Below are positions 37,001 to 47,073 of a stretch of DNA of 64,000 nt, one piece after another. Source of the stretch: Podospora pseudocomata (lineage: Eukaryota > Ascomycota > Sordariomycetes > Sordariales > Podosporaceae); contig NC_085891.1 in the NCBI RefSeq assembly GCF_035222375.1, positions 2,604,001 through 2,668,000 on the forward strand. The letters run 5' to 3'. Numbering within the stretch: the stretch's first letter is position 1; every line of letters starts with the position of its first letter. The notes below the pieces were generated by a model, which worked only from the letters and a program-made list of their open reading frames with translations, was not told the DNA's origin and ran no database searches. The translations under genes were made by a program, and so were the position numbers.

Positions 37001-37826
37001 AGGCGCCTACGGCCAAGTCAAGCTGGCCCGTTATCGCGACAGCGGCAAGCGCAGCATTCTCAAATATGTTACCAAGAGGCGCATTCTGGTCGACACGTGG
37101 ACGCGAGACAGACGACTGGGTACCGTCCCGCTGGAGATCCACGTGCTGGACTACCTGCGTCGCGACGGCTTCAAGCACCCCAACATTGTCGAGATGGAGG
37201 ACTTTTTCGAGGACGAAGTGAATTACTACATTGAGATGGTGCCGCACGGCTTGCCGGGGATGGATCTTTTCGACTACATTGAGCTTCGCGCCAACATGGA
37301 GGAGCAAGAGTGCCGGAGCATCTTTGTTCAGGTCGCGAGAGCGATTCACCACTTGCACACCAAGGCGCTGGTGGTGCACCGGGATATCAAGGACGAGAAT
37401 GTCATCTTGGATGGGGAGGGAAGGATCAAGCTGATTGATTTTGGGAGCGCGGCGTATATCAAGAGCGGGCCGTTTGATGTTTTTGTGGGCACCATTGGTG
37501 AGACTTCTTGGTCACTTGTCAGAAACTGTGGATTGCTGACATTAGATGAAACAACAGACTACGCAGCCCCAGAAGTTCTGGCTGGCAGGCCCTACGGCGG
37601 CAAAGAGCAGGATGTATGGGCGTTGGGCATTCTGCTCTACACCATCATCTACAAGGAGAACCCGTTCTACAGCATTGATGAGATTATGGACCGGGACCTG
37701 AGGGTGCCGTATACCATCAGTGACGACAGCATTGATCTCATTCGGAAGATGCTGGATCGGAACGTGGAGCAGAGACTGGATATCGAGCAGGTGTTGGCGC
37801 ATCCTTGGTGTAGGATGATGGAGTAG
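34069..37826 (+). CDS. PSK1: PAS-domain serine/threonine kinase
   Basis: Three exons, 34069-34262, 34355-37497 and 37558-37826, give 1,201 aa. Exon 1 is inferred: its frame (…YDTITR) joins cleanly across a 92-nt intron (GTTAGC donor, CTGAC branch, TTTCAG acceptor) to SSIMTDHDHGLGLSGLRR. The ATG at 34365 would be an alternative start. The second intron (60 nt) is a multiple of three without a stop, but splicing restores the kinase FVGTI-DYAAPEVL. A PAS-like segment lies near residues 395-450 (AIFTTESKPPWTILAANDLACLLFG-type). The C-terminal kinase domain starts near 937, with GQGAYG, a catalytic Lys near 968, HRDIKDEN near 1072 and DFG near 1093. PAS kinases couple nutrient state to sugar storage and translation in yeast (Psk1/Psk2). 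Confidence 0.92.
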
Positions 37827-40041
37827 ATTGGGGGGTTGGATGAAGAGAGTGATAGAGAGGAGGAAAAGAGGCGGTGGCGTGATGATACCCCGAGGTTTTT
37901 AGGAAGGAGGATAAAAATGGAGAGTGACAGAGAGATGGTTTTAGGGGGGGGGTGGGGTTGGGGGGGGTTGGTTGTGGATTAAAACAAACAGAAGCTGAAG
38001 CGTTTTTCTTTCTTTGTTTCTTGTGCTGCTGTGGATGGTTAAAGGGAATCGTGGATGCATGGTTTATGGCGTATATGATTATTGAGATGAGTAAAGATGA
38101 TGAGGGGGATGAAAATTGATGGGTTGGGTGGTATATTTCTTTGTGTTTCTTTTGTGGTGTTGAAGAGACGAAGAGATGTCGGGTTAGAGGAGGAGATTGA
38201 GACCGAAAAGAGAGAGAGAGAAAGAGTGTATGATGCTGATGATGATGGGAGAGCTACATTATATTTTTCACCACCTCTGTTGTTGTCATGGGAGTAAAGT
38301 CTGGTATACATTATTTTTCTTAAGTCAATCGAGAAGTTGTGAGTGTAGCGGGCGGCTGAGAGTCGTTCAAGCGTGCTATTCAACGGTGTTTGCAGTGATG
38401 GACAGAAACAGCGGGCTAATGCCAACCAAGCCAGGAACACCAATCACACACAGCAAGGCCCCCTTCTTTCTTCCAACGGTGGGGGGGGTGAACAGTCTAC
38501 CTGTGGAGAAGTAGTCATGTCCACGTCCCCTTCAGCATACTTTCGTAATCCTCACTTGTCCATGCGACGACGAAGAGAAGGAGGGGGCCACACATCTGGC
38601 GTCTCTCACTCCCCGTCGTTATGGTCCTCCTCCTGCTCTACCTCCTCGTCTCCTGGCTCGGAAGAGCGAGCGTGCGTTGACGTTGATGGGGACGTCCTCG
38701 CCAAGCATGTCAACGTCTTCAGGCGCTTGCTCGTGCTCGGGTAAGAGGGACATTTCTACCTCTCGGGATAAGGGGATGGATCCCCACTGATTTTTGGCTG
38801 CTGGGGGGATTGTTAGCGTTTTGTTATTCGCTACGGGTTTTGATGCCCCTCTACTTGGAAGGGAAAGGGCAAAGGGGAGGGATGAAGTGAGGTCATCGCC
38901 GTCTTCTTCTTTGGGCAGGAGAAGCGGGTATGGATGTTGGGGAGGGATGTACCGGCTTCTCTTCTTGTCGATGGCCTTTCTCTTCCTGGCGGGCGCGGGC
39001 GCGGGCACGGGGACGAGGACGAGGACGAGAACGATCAATTTGCTGATTATTGTTTGTAGGCCGTTTCAATGGGTTGTAGATGGGTGGATAGCATTGGGAG
39101 ATGGGGTCGGGATGAGGTAGGGGGTTTATATATGATAAAGGTGAGGGTGTACGAAAGGCTGTTTGGGGTAGTTTTGGACATTGTGAGGTGGGTGGAAAGT
39201 TTTTGGACATCGTGTATAAGTGGACGGGTTAGAGTTATCGATGTATTTGAAGTTTGTCTAGTCTCGATATTGCTGTCTGGGCTTTTGAGTAAAAGGAAAT
39301 GGATTACAATGATCTCTGCATCGACATGACAAAAGCGGCATTGGTATCTGTTTTCTATATCGCTGTTCCGAAAAAGAATACTGTTGAAGACTGTGTGGTT
39401 ACGTATCCAGAAGCGAAGCTGCTATTCAGATTGCATTATTGTTTTCAGAAGTGATCTGTGTATCACTTCTCAACCTCAAGCCAAACTCGCATTCAGGTGT
39501 TTACAAAGCGGTTTGCTGATATGCAGGCACGGTTGTCATTCTCGTCAAGATTTCTGCATCATTTCGGGTCACTTGAGGCTCTCCATATCATCGTCTCCGG
39601 TGGCCCAAAATGTGAAGAGTCGATTCAAACTTTTCTGCCCCCCCCCTTTTGCCTCTGTCCCCATGTGGCGCTTTTAAGTTGAGCAGGTTCACCCGATAGA
39701 TGAGTCTTTACTGTTCACTTATGTCATTTGCGTCGTCTGACTTGGTCATATTTTCGCTCTTTTAACCAGCCTTTCTCTTCTTTTCCGTGTGATGATCTTT
39801 CTATCATCACCATCACCACTAGAACAGCTGTTCTGTTCACCTTCCCCAAGTTAGTCTTATCCAAGCTTTCGCATTGAAGACTTGGAATTGCGTTCTTCTT
39901 CTATTCTCTGTTACGCTCTTTCTCCTCATCATCTAATCGACCAACGCTGACTTCTCCAAAGACAATGGGGACTACCCTCTCCTGTTTTCGCCAACCTGGC
40001 GACGGGGCCACGCACGGGACGATCGAGTTAGGCAAAGCTCC
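37827..40041. other. Intergenic: PSK1 3' flank to CHORD-like gene
   Basis: No gene is supported. The PSK1 3' flank is G/T-rich with a GA-rich patch near 38205. A minus-strand open frame at 38619-39061 has an acidic, coding-like tail but no ATG. An upstream ATG at 39965 opens a 154-codon frame overlapping the CHORD-like gene in another phase. It has a better start context (A at -3, G at +4) than the ATG at 40042. Confidence 0.45.
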
Positions 40042-40745
40042 ATGGGCACACTCGCTGATAATTCCGTTCCGTCAAGCTCCAAGAGCGTATGCCCCGATGC
40101 TTCAGCCATACAAAAGTTCAAGGTCACATCCTCTCATCATCCTGTCGTACAAAACTCCAAGGCCACATCAAATGATCCCGTCGTGCAAAGCTCCGAGGCC
40201 GCATCCTCCACCGAACAAACTGGGCAACACTCCGAGATCGCAACCTCAGACGCTCCCACTACACAAAGCCCCAAGGCCACCTGTCCCAACAATTCCGCCG
40301 TGGAGAGCCCCGAGGTTACAGCACCTCCACCATACGAAGGACCTGAGGACAAGTTCCCCAACACCCCAGTCACTCAATGCAAGCGCTGCAAACGTCTCTT
40401 CGAGCCTGGAGCTTTTGAGGATGGTATAGGATCACCGTACTGCGACTGGTACCACACAGGTAAGCAAGGCATGCCACGATAAGCCATCAATTCCCATCTG
40501 ACATGGCTCAACAACTAGGGAATTACGTGTCGTTACGTGAATTCATCGACGAGGGTGGGGTTGATGTTGACACGAGCAACCACCATAGAGGTGAACTGGA
40601 TCACAAGAATGTGTGACCATGCTGTCTACAAGAGAAATCGATATCTGAGGGCCCTTTTGTAAGCAGAGCCACCCAGGATTGGAGGGGGCTAGACAAGGGG
40701 AAGCGTGGTTGTGTGGAGTACAAGGGGAAGCATACTGCGGTTTGA
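40042..40745 (+). pseudogene. CHORD-like Cys/His protein A, interrupted by TGA
   Basis: Exons 40042-40459 and 40519 onward (59-nt intron, GTAAGC donor, phase 1) encode 171 aa before TGA at 40614-40616. The first ~100 residues are six or seven degenerate 13-residue repeats ending in (S/P)(K/E)(V/A)T-like steps. Then come CKRC, YCDWYHTG and KNV. Beyond the TGA the same frame runs on to 40745 with PCC, GC and KGKHTAV, and aligns without gaps to paralogue B, where the TGA position is TGG (Trp). The Cys/His order C-x2-C...C-x3-H-x-G...W-x-CC...GC...KH resembles a CHORD zinc domain. It is either a pseudogene or a protein truncated before half its metal ligands. Confidence 0.6.
40110..40345 (+). repeat. 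39-nt coding repeat in paralogue A
   Basis: Six to seven degenerate 39-nt (13-codon) units, each carrying a variant of KATSxxxPVVQSS. Because the unit length is a multiple of three, a second frame (39965-40429) also stays open through the array. Confidence 0.65.
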
Positions 40746-41181
40746 GGGTCCCCTCTGAGGGGGTGTATCACAGGGCATTGGTTTGGCAGAGAAGAGATAG
40801 CAGGGCCTGTATGGTCTCGAATATGGCATGGAGCTACCGGGGCCGCCAAGTACAAATTTATCTGGAATGCGGGTTCAAATCTACATAAACTGTTTCCAAG
40901 CATGATCTCTCGGTGACCACGAATATATCCATAGAGGTTCCGATACAATCCGCACCAAGATACCTTGGTGCCTTACCTAGGTAGGTAGCCAGAATCGCAC
41001 CGCACCACCTTCCTTCCTTCCCTGCTTGCGACTATACCGCCTTGCCTCAGGTCCTATTGCTTCCTCAATTTTCAAACTAGAACGACAAATACCTCTTCCC
41101 CCTCATTTCTCTCTTTCACTCTCGCAACAACTACACTCAAACCATCGACAAGATGAGCGACAGAACCACCAAAATCCGTCG

Positions 41182-41669
41182 ATGGAAAGTCGATTTGTGA
41201 AATCAGAAGACGAAGCCGACACCAAGATCACCGCACCTCCCTCTCCCCACAAGGCTGCGAACAACAACACGGAGGTCAAAAAGGGCGCGACCCGTCACTG
41301 AAAACGTTGCAGGAGACTGTTCGAAGTCGGTGGCGGCGGTCGAGAGAATGGCGGAGCATCGCCCTTGTTGCGACCGGCACCATCCAGGCATGTCAGGTTG
41401 CCGTTAGTAAGTTAGTAAAGCTCGACTGACAACCAAAACCAACAGGAAAGCTCAGGGTTCTCCACAAGCTCCTCAAAGATCGGGGAACTGATCTTGACAT
41501 GACGCCTTACAACCCGCGGGACCTCGAGAAGAAGGTGTGGGACTGTTGCTTGAACGTCAAGTCGTCGAAAGAGAAACCTTTTATCTCGAAACGGACGCAG
41601 GAGGTTTTTGAATTGGACAACGGGAGACTTGGATGTAGGCGATTCATGCAAAAGCATTTTGCGGTTTAA
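41182..41669 (+). pseudogene. CHORD-like Cys/His protein B, with stop and frameshift
   Basis: Tandem relative of A. From ATG 41182 the frame meets TGA at 41299-41301, exactly where A has TGC, the first Cys of C-x2-C. KRCRRLFE follows directly. A one-base shift near 41340-41354 is then needed to reach EHRPCCDRHHPG. At the place where A has its intron donor (GTAAGC), B has GCATGT, a possible GC donor; the acceptor is at 41444-41445. Exon 2 then reads GKLRVLHKLL... with KKVWDCC, LGC and KHFAV, ending at TAA 41667. B therefore lost its front half while keeping the Trp codon that A has lost. The function of the family is unknown. Confidence 0.6.
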
Positions 41670-42078
41670 GACACAAGGGTGTCTATCAGGGGGAAATGGA
41701 CTAGTGTAGAAGGGAGGACGAATATCAAGCAGCCTTGAAGCTGGCATGAGGCTATAATCGAAATTGCCCACTTACCGGAGGAAACGCGATTTGAGTTTAT
41801 AATATCTTGCTCGTCCAGGCGTGATACATTGTGCAGATACATACTCCACCATTCATCATGCTCATGTAGCTTCATCTCGGTCACCAGTATCTCCACGATC
41901 CTACATCGCGAGCGTGAGGGCTTCCTCTGAGCACCCTGATAGCACTTTCAACAGTTTCAACTCAGATAGACATCTTCTTATTTCGGCAGCAGAAAGTGCC
42001 CCTGCCCCTAAAACTCGTCCTACAATAGTCCACATTTTAAAAGAAATCCTCACAGTTAACCCACCACCACAAAACCTC
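41670..42078. other. Intergenic, 3' flanks
   Basis: Convergent 3' region between CHORD-like B and SEA4. Nothing recognisable. Confidence 0.5.
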
Positions 42079-45000
42079 TCACCGATACGCCAACTCCTCA
42101 TTCGCCCTGAAATTACACCTGCACTTACACTCGGGAACCGGACACTCCCTATTACTAGCAAACCACTTCCTCGCGTGGTCCAAATGCAGGACGTGCAGGC
42201 ACTGCAGACAAAAAGTGGGAAATCTCGCCGCTAGTTTCATCTCTTGATCCTCTCCGCTTCTTACTCCTATCCTGCCACCGCCGCCACCGCCGCCACCGCC
42301 AATTCCCCCCGTTCCTGTGTTATGATGCCAATGCCAGGCCTGGTCACTCCTCGGCAGCCCCACAACTTCCAAACAGACCACGCAGCGAGGTAAATGTCGT
42401 CTGCAGGTGGGACAAGAAATTCCACTGGAGATCATCTTGTCTGTAAACGGATTGTTGCTCCGGCCTTTGGAGGCCTTGGAGGTGTTGCCTGCTGGGATGA
42501 TGGATATCGTGGCTGGGGATGGGTGGGTTGATGAAGCGCTTGACGCACAAGGGGGTAACAGCATAAAATTGGGGGTGGTGCCCTCGTGACTAGGAGGGTG
42601 GTTCTGCTGGGTCGACATTGACGTTTCCGCGTCACAATACACGCAGCGAAGAGCGATTTGACGGCCGGGGGGTTTCACTGTCGGTCGGCCGAGGTGTTTG
42701 CTCCGTTTGGTGGACTCGACGTCAAATTTCGCGCGGAGGTAAAACGCGTGGTGACGTTGGAGGTAGCGGCGGTAGGCTTCTCTGAATGCGGTTGCGCGAA
42801 CGTCGTCGATGAAGCGGGGGGAGCAGATCGAGAGCAAAAGTGAGGCGGTTTGGAAGTCGTTGAACTTGTGGACATAGCTGCAGAGGATGTCGACTAAAGA
42901 GTCTGTGATGCCTGTGAGGACTATCCCTTCAATGTCGCCAGAGGAGATTGCTTTGTTGACTTGGGCTTGGAGCCAGTAGTCCAGGTGGTCGTCGTCAAAG
43001 GTTCGCAAGGCGATGAAGATGCGGTCGCGGAGAGGGAGGGAGGGTTGGTCGGCGACTGAAGCCCAGTCGCCGGTTGCGATGATGGAGGAAATGGCGCGGA
43101 GATAGGGGTCGGTTTTGGAGGCGACGCGGGCGTCAAAGTCGAGGGTTTCGACCTTGTCTTTGCCTATTAGTTGGAGGGCGAGGGATACAAACAAGAGTTC
43201 GGGGTGCTCGTTGCTGGCTTTTTTGAGAACTTGGACGGCGCCTTTGATGTCACCTCGGAAAAGAGTGTTGGCGGCGACCATGGTGTACCAGGTTGAGTCT
43301 TTCTTGAGCGTCCTGTCAGACATGGCCTCTTCACACTCAGACTCAGAGGATCGACCGTAGCTGCACATTTCCAAACACATCTCTCGGTGGTGAGGCCTCG
43401 ACGTCGGCGCCGGGCCGTCATATTTGGGAATGCCGAGCTTTTTGTTGATCGCGTTGAGGCAGCGTTCCCACCCGGCCTCGTCTGGTGGTGGCTCGCCGTC
43501 GGAAAGTCTCATGTGCGGTCGGCTTCCGAGATCGTTTGACCATATTGTGTAGACGCCCAGGTATCCAATATCAAGAGGGTGCGACATCATCCCCCCATCA
43601 GATGCCGCCTCCTGAGCGCCAGAAACCCACGCCCACACATCCCTCAACCAGACATCATCCGACACAATCTCCATGTTTTTCTCATAGTTGAATAAGTACC
43701 CCTCCTTGGCTCGCAGAAGCATAATGTGATCCAGCACATTTCTTGCTTTGGGCGAGTTGCGGGCCAAGTTCATAGTCTCCATGAGGAGTTCCTCATGGCG
43801 GTGGCGTTGTGAAGGCGGCTCGGCTTGAGTGCCTACCTCTGTATCCTTGACCATTGATCTCAGCGCCTTCAGCTGTTCTGCAACAGTAGTTGCGTTATGA
43901 AATGCTGCTGGAAGCTCGGCATCCCCAGAGACTTGAACAGCGAGGACTTCTTCGGGTAGTGTAGCAAACGTCTGCTCTACCACAGCAGCCACGTCAACTT
44001 TGTTGGAGCCAAAGACAGGCTTGTCGAGGAGAGCGGTCTCGGTTAGCAATGGCCCGAGCATGGCTTGTGAATGAGATGGTTCAAACTTCATAAGGTCTTG
44101 ATAGGGTGTGTTTTCTGCCACATGTCAGTTATCCATAAAGTGAGTGAGATGGAGACAAATTACCCTCAAATCCTCGATGTGGCGGTTGCCATGGGACCAT
44201 TTTGTATGGGTATTCAGACGTAAAAGATGGCTTTTCGACCACATCCAATGCTCCGTTGGCCCTAAGGACCAGTATGCGCGGTTGAAGAACCGGGGAGCTC
44301 ATCGTGATCCAGTCAAAAGACACAACTTTGTCATTCTTGCGAGCTAGGTCGGCGTAGAGAGGCTCGAGTTCGCGCGACCGTGCAACCTCGAGCAACTCCG
44401 GGCTTCCTTCCACAACCAACTCTGGCTCGAGATGCTCGCGCCTTGTGTGCAGAACCTTGAGTTGGCCTGTCCGTGCCAACATTGCCAGCAAACCAGGTTG
44501 GTCACGGCAGAAACGAAGGGCCCGGATAAATGAATTTTTGTTGTCCGTCAGTGTTGAATCTGCCTCCTCTTCAACGGCATGGTCCAAACGTAAAGCGCCT
44601 CCCGGCGGTAGGCTGTCGGACTGCACAGCTTTGGCATATACTGGATTGACATGATGCTGATCAATGTAGCGTCGGTCCCAGACCATCACACCAGGCTTAT
44701 CCAAGGCGGAGGAGGCAAAGTAATGTGGGTCGGCATAGTCGATGGCGAGGTTGTTACAGCACCCTGTTCGGAACGTAATTGCCGCGTTATGATGGTCTCT
44801 GAGGTCGTGCAATCTCAATCCAGTCCCCTTGATGCCCGCGACCAGAAGATTGGGGTCGTCCTCAAAGAACTTGACACTCGAAACGGACACACTTGGTTCG
44901 AGCCGGTCGGTAGGGTCTGAAGGGGCACTGATGTTGGTGGGGAAACCCCTCACGGAGGAGTCGATCCCGGACAGTCGGTTGACGTCCCAAATGTAGAGGC

Positions 45001-45376
45001 AGTTGTCATTTCTCACTCTTTCCAGAGCTACTGCTAGCTTCCCCATCGTGTTGAAGGCCACAGCGTGACATGTGCGTGACATTTTGAGTCCCAGCTCAAG
45101 ATAGGCGTTAGAGTTGTCGTCTACTCGCAAGAGGTTGACCACGCCCGTTGATGTTCCCACTGCCACCAGACCGGGCATTGAGGGTGACCAGTCATAAGTG
45201 GTAAGTGGTGGGATGTCAGCGTGTTTGGCAACTTTCCGGTACTCGAATCGTCTGCGCTGGGCATGTCCTGTCGGCTCATACAACTGGACCATGCGGTGTT
45301 GGAGGTTGATGTGTATGAATGAGCTATAGGAGGCATTGGGTGACCATTTGATCAGCCCTGGCTCGGACCGATCCAT
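42079..45376 (-). CDS. SEA4: SEA4/Mio-type subunit of the SEA (GATOR2) complex
   Basis: Two exons, 45376-44164 and 44114-42079 on the minus strand, with a 49-nt intron (donor GTAATT, acceptor CAG, phase 1) give 1,082 aa. The first ~400 residues are a WD40 propeller (IKWSP, YDWSPSMPGLVAVGTSTGVVNLLR, CLYIWDV, VMVWDRR blades). The middle is helical. The C-terminus is the zinc module of Mio/Sea4: CVYC near 891, CPTC...CVVC near 972, FCLQCLHVLHLDHARKWF near 1039 and CPVPECKCRC near 1062. A Gly-rich insert (from a CCGCCA repeat, 42272-42300) splits the module. In yeast the SEACAT/GATOR2 complex sits on the vacuole and activates TORC1 by restraining SEACIT. I chose ATG 45376 because MDRSEPGLIKWSP is the conserved start. 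It is transcribed away from EFG1. Confidence 0.92.
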
Positions 45377-45827
45377 GATGGCAGTTGCGCGGTCTGGCTG
45401 AGGTGAAGACGATGTGATGAGATTCAACAGCTCCGCTACCTCGTCAGTCGGGGTACTCTGTGTGTGGTTGAGCAGTGTGTCGTGTGTTCATCTGCTGAGA
45501 CCTGGTTTCATCATCAAAGAAGGAAGTTTCATCCAAGGTATGAGACTCGTGGAATTAGTAACTCTTGTCAAACATAAAAGAGCGAATTGGTTATTTTTTT
45601 CGAAGCTGGATCAAGGTGTTGTTGAGAGCTTCCCTTCACATGGCTGATGAGATGAGGTTATAACTTCAATAACCCTAACCCCTGTCCTAACAGTGACTTG
45701 GCGGGACAGCTGCAGTTGTCTGAGCTCCACCTTTTTTTTTGGCCTTCTCTTTATCGACAAGGAAGTTATCGCATCTCGTCAAGCAACTTTGAGACTTTAC
45801 ACAGCAACACCAACGACTACCTTCACA
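45377..45827. promoter_or_regulatory. 451-bp bidirectional promoter SEA4/EFG1
   Basis: The two genes are divergent with only 451 bp between ATGs, so they must share upstream sequence. A telobox-like AACCCTAACCCC lies at 45671-45682, 157 bp from the EFG1 ATG and ~295 bp from the SEA4 ATG. Confidence 0.6.
45671..45682 (+). promoter_or_regulatory. Telobox-like element upstream of EFG1
   Basis: The sequence reads AACCCTAACCCC. In yeasts Tbf1 uses such sites at snoRNA or ribosomal-protein genes. EFG1 is a ribosome-biogenesis gene, so the placement makes sense. Function here is inferred. Confidence 0.45.
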
Positions 45828-46614
45828 ATGGGAGTCAAACGATCTCGATCCGAGGCTCAGGTCGTGGGTGACGACAGCATGCACCCTTCCAGAAAACGAG
45901 CGAGAGACGAGCGATCGCATAAGACCAAGCCGCACAAAGCCGTCGACCTTGAGAACAACACTGCCATCAAGAAGCGCGCTCGCGCCATCGAGAGACTGCT
46001 GGCGCATGACCCCGAGAAGCTGCCTGCTCACAAGAAGAGGGAACTGGAGAGAGAATTGGCCGCTCACAAGCGCCGCATTGCCGATGCCCAATACAAAAAG
46101 ATCAGATCCAAAATGATTTCAAAGTACCACATGGTTCGCTTCTTTGGTAGGCTATTTTCTCTGTCTATTGTGTACTTCAACATACTAATCGACTATTGCA
46201 GAACGGAAAAAGGCCATCAGGATTGCAAAGCAACTCGAGAAGAAGCTGGCGCAAGCGACGAATGACGACGAGATTGCCAAGCTCAGAGAAGATCTTCACA
46301 AGGCGCAGGTCGACATTGACTACGCCATTTACTACCCTTTTATGGAGCCCTACATCAGTTTATATGCGAAGCCGGCGGAGGGAGAAGAGGAAAAGGCGGC
46401 TCAATATTTGCACACAGAGAGACCACCCATGTGGGCTCTGATTGAGAAGACGAGAGAGGAGGGCAAGAAGGCGCTGGAGAGGCTGCAAAATCGGAGACCA
46501 GTCGAGGATGCGGAGGTTGAAGGGGCACAAGATGACGGCAAGAAGAACTCCAAGAAGTCCAAGGCCAAGAAGAAGGAGGAGGAAGAGGAAGATGGTGGCG
46601 GCTTCTTTGAGTAG
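45828..46614 (+). CDS. EFG1: rRNA-processing protein EFG1
   Basis: Exons 45828-46146 and 46202-46614, with a 55-nt intron (GTAGGC donor), give 243 aa. Splicing restores [20 protein letters not shown], the hallmark of the Efg1 family. Before it comes the [17 protein letters not shown] and [15 protein letters not shown] coiled-coil region. The N-terminus is basic ([16 protein letters not shown]), suiting nucleolar import, and the C-terminus is a long Lys/Glu tail ending in GGGFFE. Efg1 acts in the small-subunit processome on early 18S rRNA maturation (A-site cleavages) in yeast. The family fit is strong, with length near that of yeast Efg1 (233 aa). Confidence 0.94.
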
Positions 46615-47073
46615 GATCAAAACGGGAGTGAGGGTGCAGGGGAGGTGCTGCCAAACACGATAATCCGGCAGAGACCCGGGCTTGATTATGATACCCATGA
46701 CGGCGAATAGTATTTCTGTAGAAACGGAGGCATCCAGCTCGTGCAGCTATGATTTGCCAACCAAAATGCGACTGGTGGAGGAGGCCTTGTTTGTCTTTTG
46801 GGCCGCTGCGCATTATCAAGTGAGGCCCACAGCGCACTTACAACCACATTCGCGCGGCAGACTCTGTGGCTTTTGTTTGACCTCCTCGCAATGATCATCG
46901 CCCGTTCCATTTCCTCGTTTTCTCGATACTATTGCTGCCAACTTCGCCAGCTTCACATCCAATTGGGACTCTTGTCTTCGTTTGCACACGAGGTCTTACC
47001 CCGCCCCACTTTGACAGCCTCGAACACATATAGAAGCCCGAATCCCCCCAAAGCCGTCCGCCTCATCAGCATC
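46615..47073. other. Intergenic region
   Basis: EFG1 3' flank and promoter of the next gene. An in-frame ATG at 46891 could extend the next protein by 61 residues, but that stretch looks non-conserved. Confidence 0.5.

Noticed and set aside
38619-39061. Minus-strand frame with an acidic, coding-like tail
   Set aside because: No ATG in frame before the upstream stop, and the N-terminal part is a translated GAGGAC simple repeat; no exon could be joined.
40614-40616. TGA in CHORD-like A as a programmed readthrough stop
   Set aside because: The following bases are CCA, not the CTA of known readthrough contexts, and the Cys-to-stop and frameshift in paralogue B favour decay. Not fully excluded.
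40042-41669. RIP (repeat-induced point mutation) as the cause of both stops
   Set aside because: TGG-to-TGA at the third base needs a CpC change on the other strand, and TGC-to-TGA is a transversion; neither fits the CpA-to-TpA preference, and the region is not AT-rich.
45671-45682. Interstitial telomere scar from chromosome fusion
   Set aside because: Only about one and a half repeat units; a promoter element is the simpler reading.
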